In this document: one piece after another, positions 15,208-15,259 of the stretch
How positions within the stretch are numbered: position 1 is the stretch's first letter
Layout of the letters: the number at the start of each line of letters is the position of its first letter
DNA from: an uncultured Lentisphaeria bacterium
Lineage (GTDB): Bacteria > Verrucomicrobiota > Lentisphaeria > Victivallales > UBA1829
NCBI GenBank assembly: GCA_905197955.1
Contig: CAJKAR010000065.1
Location: 1-15,259, forward strand
Direction: 5' to 3'
DNA length: 15,259 nucleotides
Translations under genes and position numbers: made by a program
Notes under the pieces: generated by a model
The model's database searches: none
The model's input: the letters and a program-made list of their open reading frames with translations, nothing else
Told to the model about the DNA's origin: nothing

Positions 15208-15259
15208 CACTACTGTCCGGTAAAAATCACCGGAGTTAATTGAAATTGTCGGGACTTGT
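15208..15259. mobile_element. Possible end of an inserted element at the window edge
   Basis: Homology-like coding of the remnant stops near 15205. Beyond it is an AT-richer stretch with an inverted repeat, TCCGGT (15216-15221) and ACCGGA (15229-15234). On the minus strand a frame open from the edge ends at a stop codon at 15210-15212, as would the last 15 codons of a transposase lying close to an element terminus. Only 52 bases are visible, so this is a hypothesis; a plain frameshift in the host gene would also fit. Confidence 0.3.

Overview
The window most resembles a carbohydrate-degrading member of the Lentisphaerota/Verrucomicrobiota group (Victivallis-like). This is inferred from content, not from a marker gene. 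The clues are a prepilin-like H-X9-DG protein inside a carbohydrate locus, very large secreted proteins with several carbohydrate-binding-type modules, GntR and LacI regulators next to them, and moderate GC content with clear Shine-Dalgarno sites. No rRNA, complete tRNA or CRISPR array is visible.

Left part (1-4184) looks like housekeeping. xerD and an apbE-type FAD:protein FMN transferase form a minus-strand pair. A divergent plus-strand pair follows: an unrecognised exported or lipoprotein-like protein and a radical SAM protein with SPASM-like cysteines. The 293-base gap between the pairs carries a candidate promoter for each direction.

Centre (4228-12657) is one carbohydrate-use locus. 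A minus-strand operon of three genes (673-aa predicted cytoplasmic enzyme-like protein, H-X9-DG pseudopilin-like protein, 1416-aa secreted multidomain glycoside-hydrolase-like protein) is read from an exact consensus sigma-70 promoter, TTGACA-17-TATAAT, at 11331-11359. This promoter moves the start of the first gene to 11302. Divergent to it is a GntR-type regulator with a LacI/periplasmic-binding-protein-like sensor. The shared 173-base region holds direct and inverted repeats that could be operators, and the regulator itself appears nearly leaderless.

Right part (12658-15259) is a second, damaged carbohydrate locus: a LacI-family regulator, a secreted protein made of two duplicated beta-sandwich-like halves, and the C-terminal remnant of a larger protein of glycoside-hydrolase type. 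The remnant is cut off close to the window edge. The sequence beyond it does not continue the reading frame and carries a short inverted repeat, which would fit the end of an inserted element.

How the parts may work together (inference): the two regulators sense sugars or sugar derivatives, and each controls export of large binding or hydrolytic proteins. In the central operon a pseudopilin-like protein is co-transcribed with them, suggesting a surface or secretion role coupled to substrate. That arrangement is the most interesting unexplained system here.
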